From: Bacillota bacterium
GTDB lineage: Bacteria > Bacillota > Bacilli > Alicyclobacillales > SLC66
DNA: 7,048 bases
Assembly: GCA_021846145.1 (NCBI GenBank)
Contig: JAJZCJ010000173.1
Location: forward strand, 1 to 7,048
Reading direction: 5' to 3'
Every line of letters starts with the position of its first letter. The first letter of the stretch is position 1. Below the pieces are notes generated by a model. That model was not told where the DNA came from, did not search any database, and saw only the letters and a program-made list of their open reading frames with translations. The position numbers and the translations under genes are program-made. Positions 6,954 to 7,048 of this stretch are shown here, one piece after another.

Positions 6954-7048
6954 TCATTCCCCCTGCGTGGACTTAAACATACTGCTGATCGAACCAAGTG
7001 ACGCCATCACGCCCACCGCATCAGTGGGGACAAAAATCGTGCTCGCAG
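6954..7048 (-). CDS. C-terminal end of an unidentified gene upstream of uvrC (partial)
   Basis: An open frame enters from the right edge and encodes 30 residues (starting ASTIFVPTDAVGVMAS and ending KSTQGE) before TGA at 6956-6954. Only 3 nt separate this stop from the uvrC GTG, and both are in the same frame, which fits an operon arrangement. The other two minus-strand frames close within the fragment. The tail vaguely recalls C-termini of SPFH/band-7 (stomatin-like) proteins, but 30 residues are too few to assign a family and I do not claim it. Confidence 0.55.
   Translation of the reverse strand, partial: ASTIFVPTDAVGVMASLGSISSMFKSTQGE

Overview
The window looks like chromosomal DNA from a low-to-mid-GC Bacillota, probably class Bacilli. 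The clearest sign is a complete SAM-I (S-box) riboswitch with its own intrinsic terminator in front of methionine genes. The UvrC and homoserine dehydrogenase proteins also look Bacillus-like, and the promoters read as standard sigma-A boxes. The species cannot be named from the sequence. Every gene lies on the minus strand, so transcription runs from right to left.

From right to left, the layout is as follows. (1) 7048-6954: the last 30 codons of an unidentified gene. Its stop is 3 nt from uvrC, so the two are probably co-transcribed. (2) 6950-5172: uvrC, intact, the nuclease subunit of nucleotide excision repair. (3) 5159-4938: a promoter, a SAM-I aptamer and a terminator hairpin forming the leader of a two-gene methionine operon. 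(4) 4916-2502: metX (homoserine O-acyltransferase) and hom (homoserine dehydrogenase), 12 nt apart. Hom makes homoserine and MetX acylates it to commit it to methionine, so both steps are under SAM feedback. (5) 2484-2333: a strong promoter and a leader carrying an apparently unused perfect Shine-Dalgarno sequence, followed by the start of a respiratory operon. (6) 2333-1683: a five-helix di-heme cytochrome b subunit (sdhC/frdC type). (7) 1686 to the left edge: the covalent-FAD flavoprotein subunit (sdhA/frdA type), which overlaps sdhC by 4 nt. The iron-sulfur subunit is expected just past the left edge.

The main oddity is in the flavoprotein gene. Codon 274 is TAA, yet the same frame stays open and well conserved for the next 288 codons to the window edge, including the expected catalytic Arg, His and Arg. 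Two further departures from the family consensus lie within 31 bp of the stop, and all three can be explained by G-to-T changes on the coding strand. This is either a very recent inactivation or a local sequence error. Also notable is that both respiratory subunits resemble the Wolinella-type di-heme quinol:fumarate reductase more than the Bacillus subtilis SdhC/SdhA. I found no mobile element, CRISPR array, tRNA, rRNA or evident new system. No gene-free stretch exceeds 300 bases.
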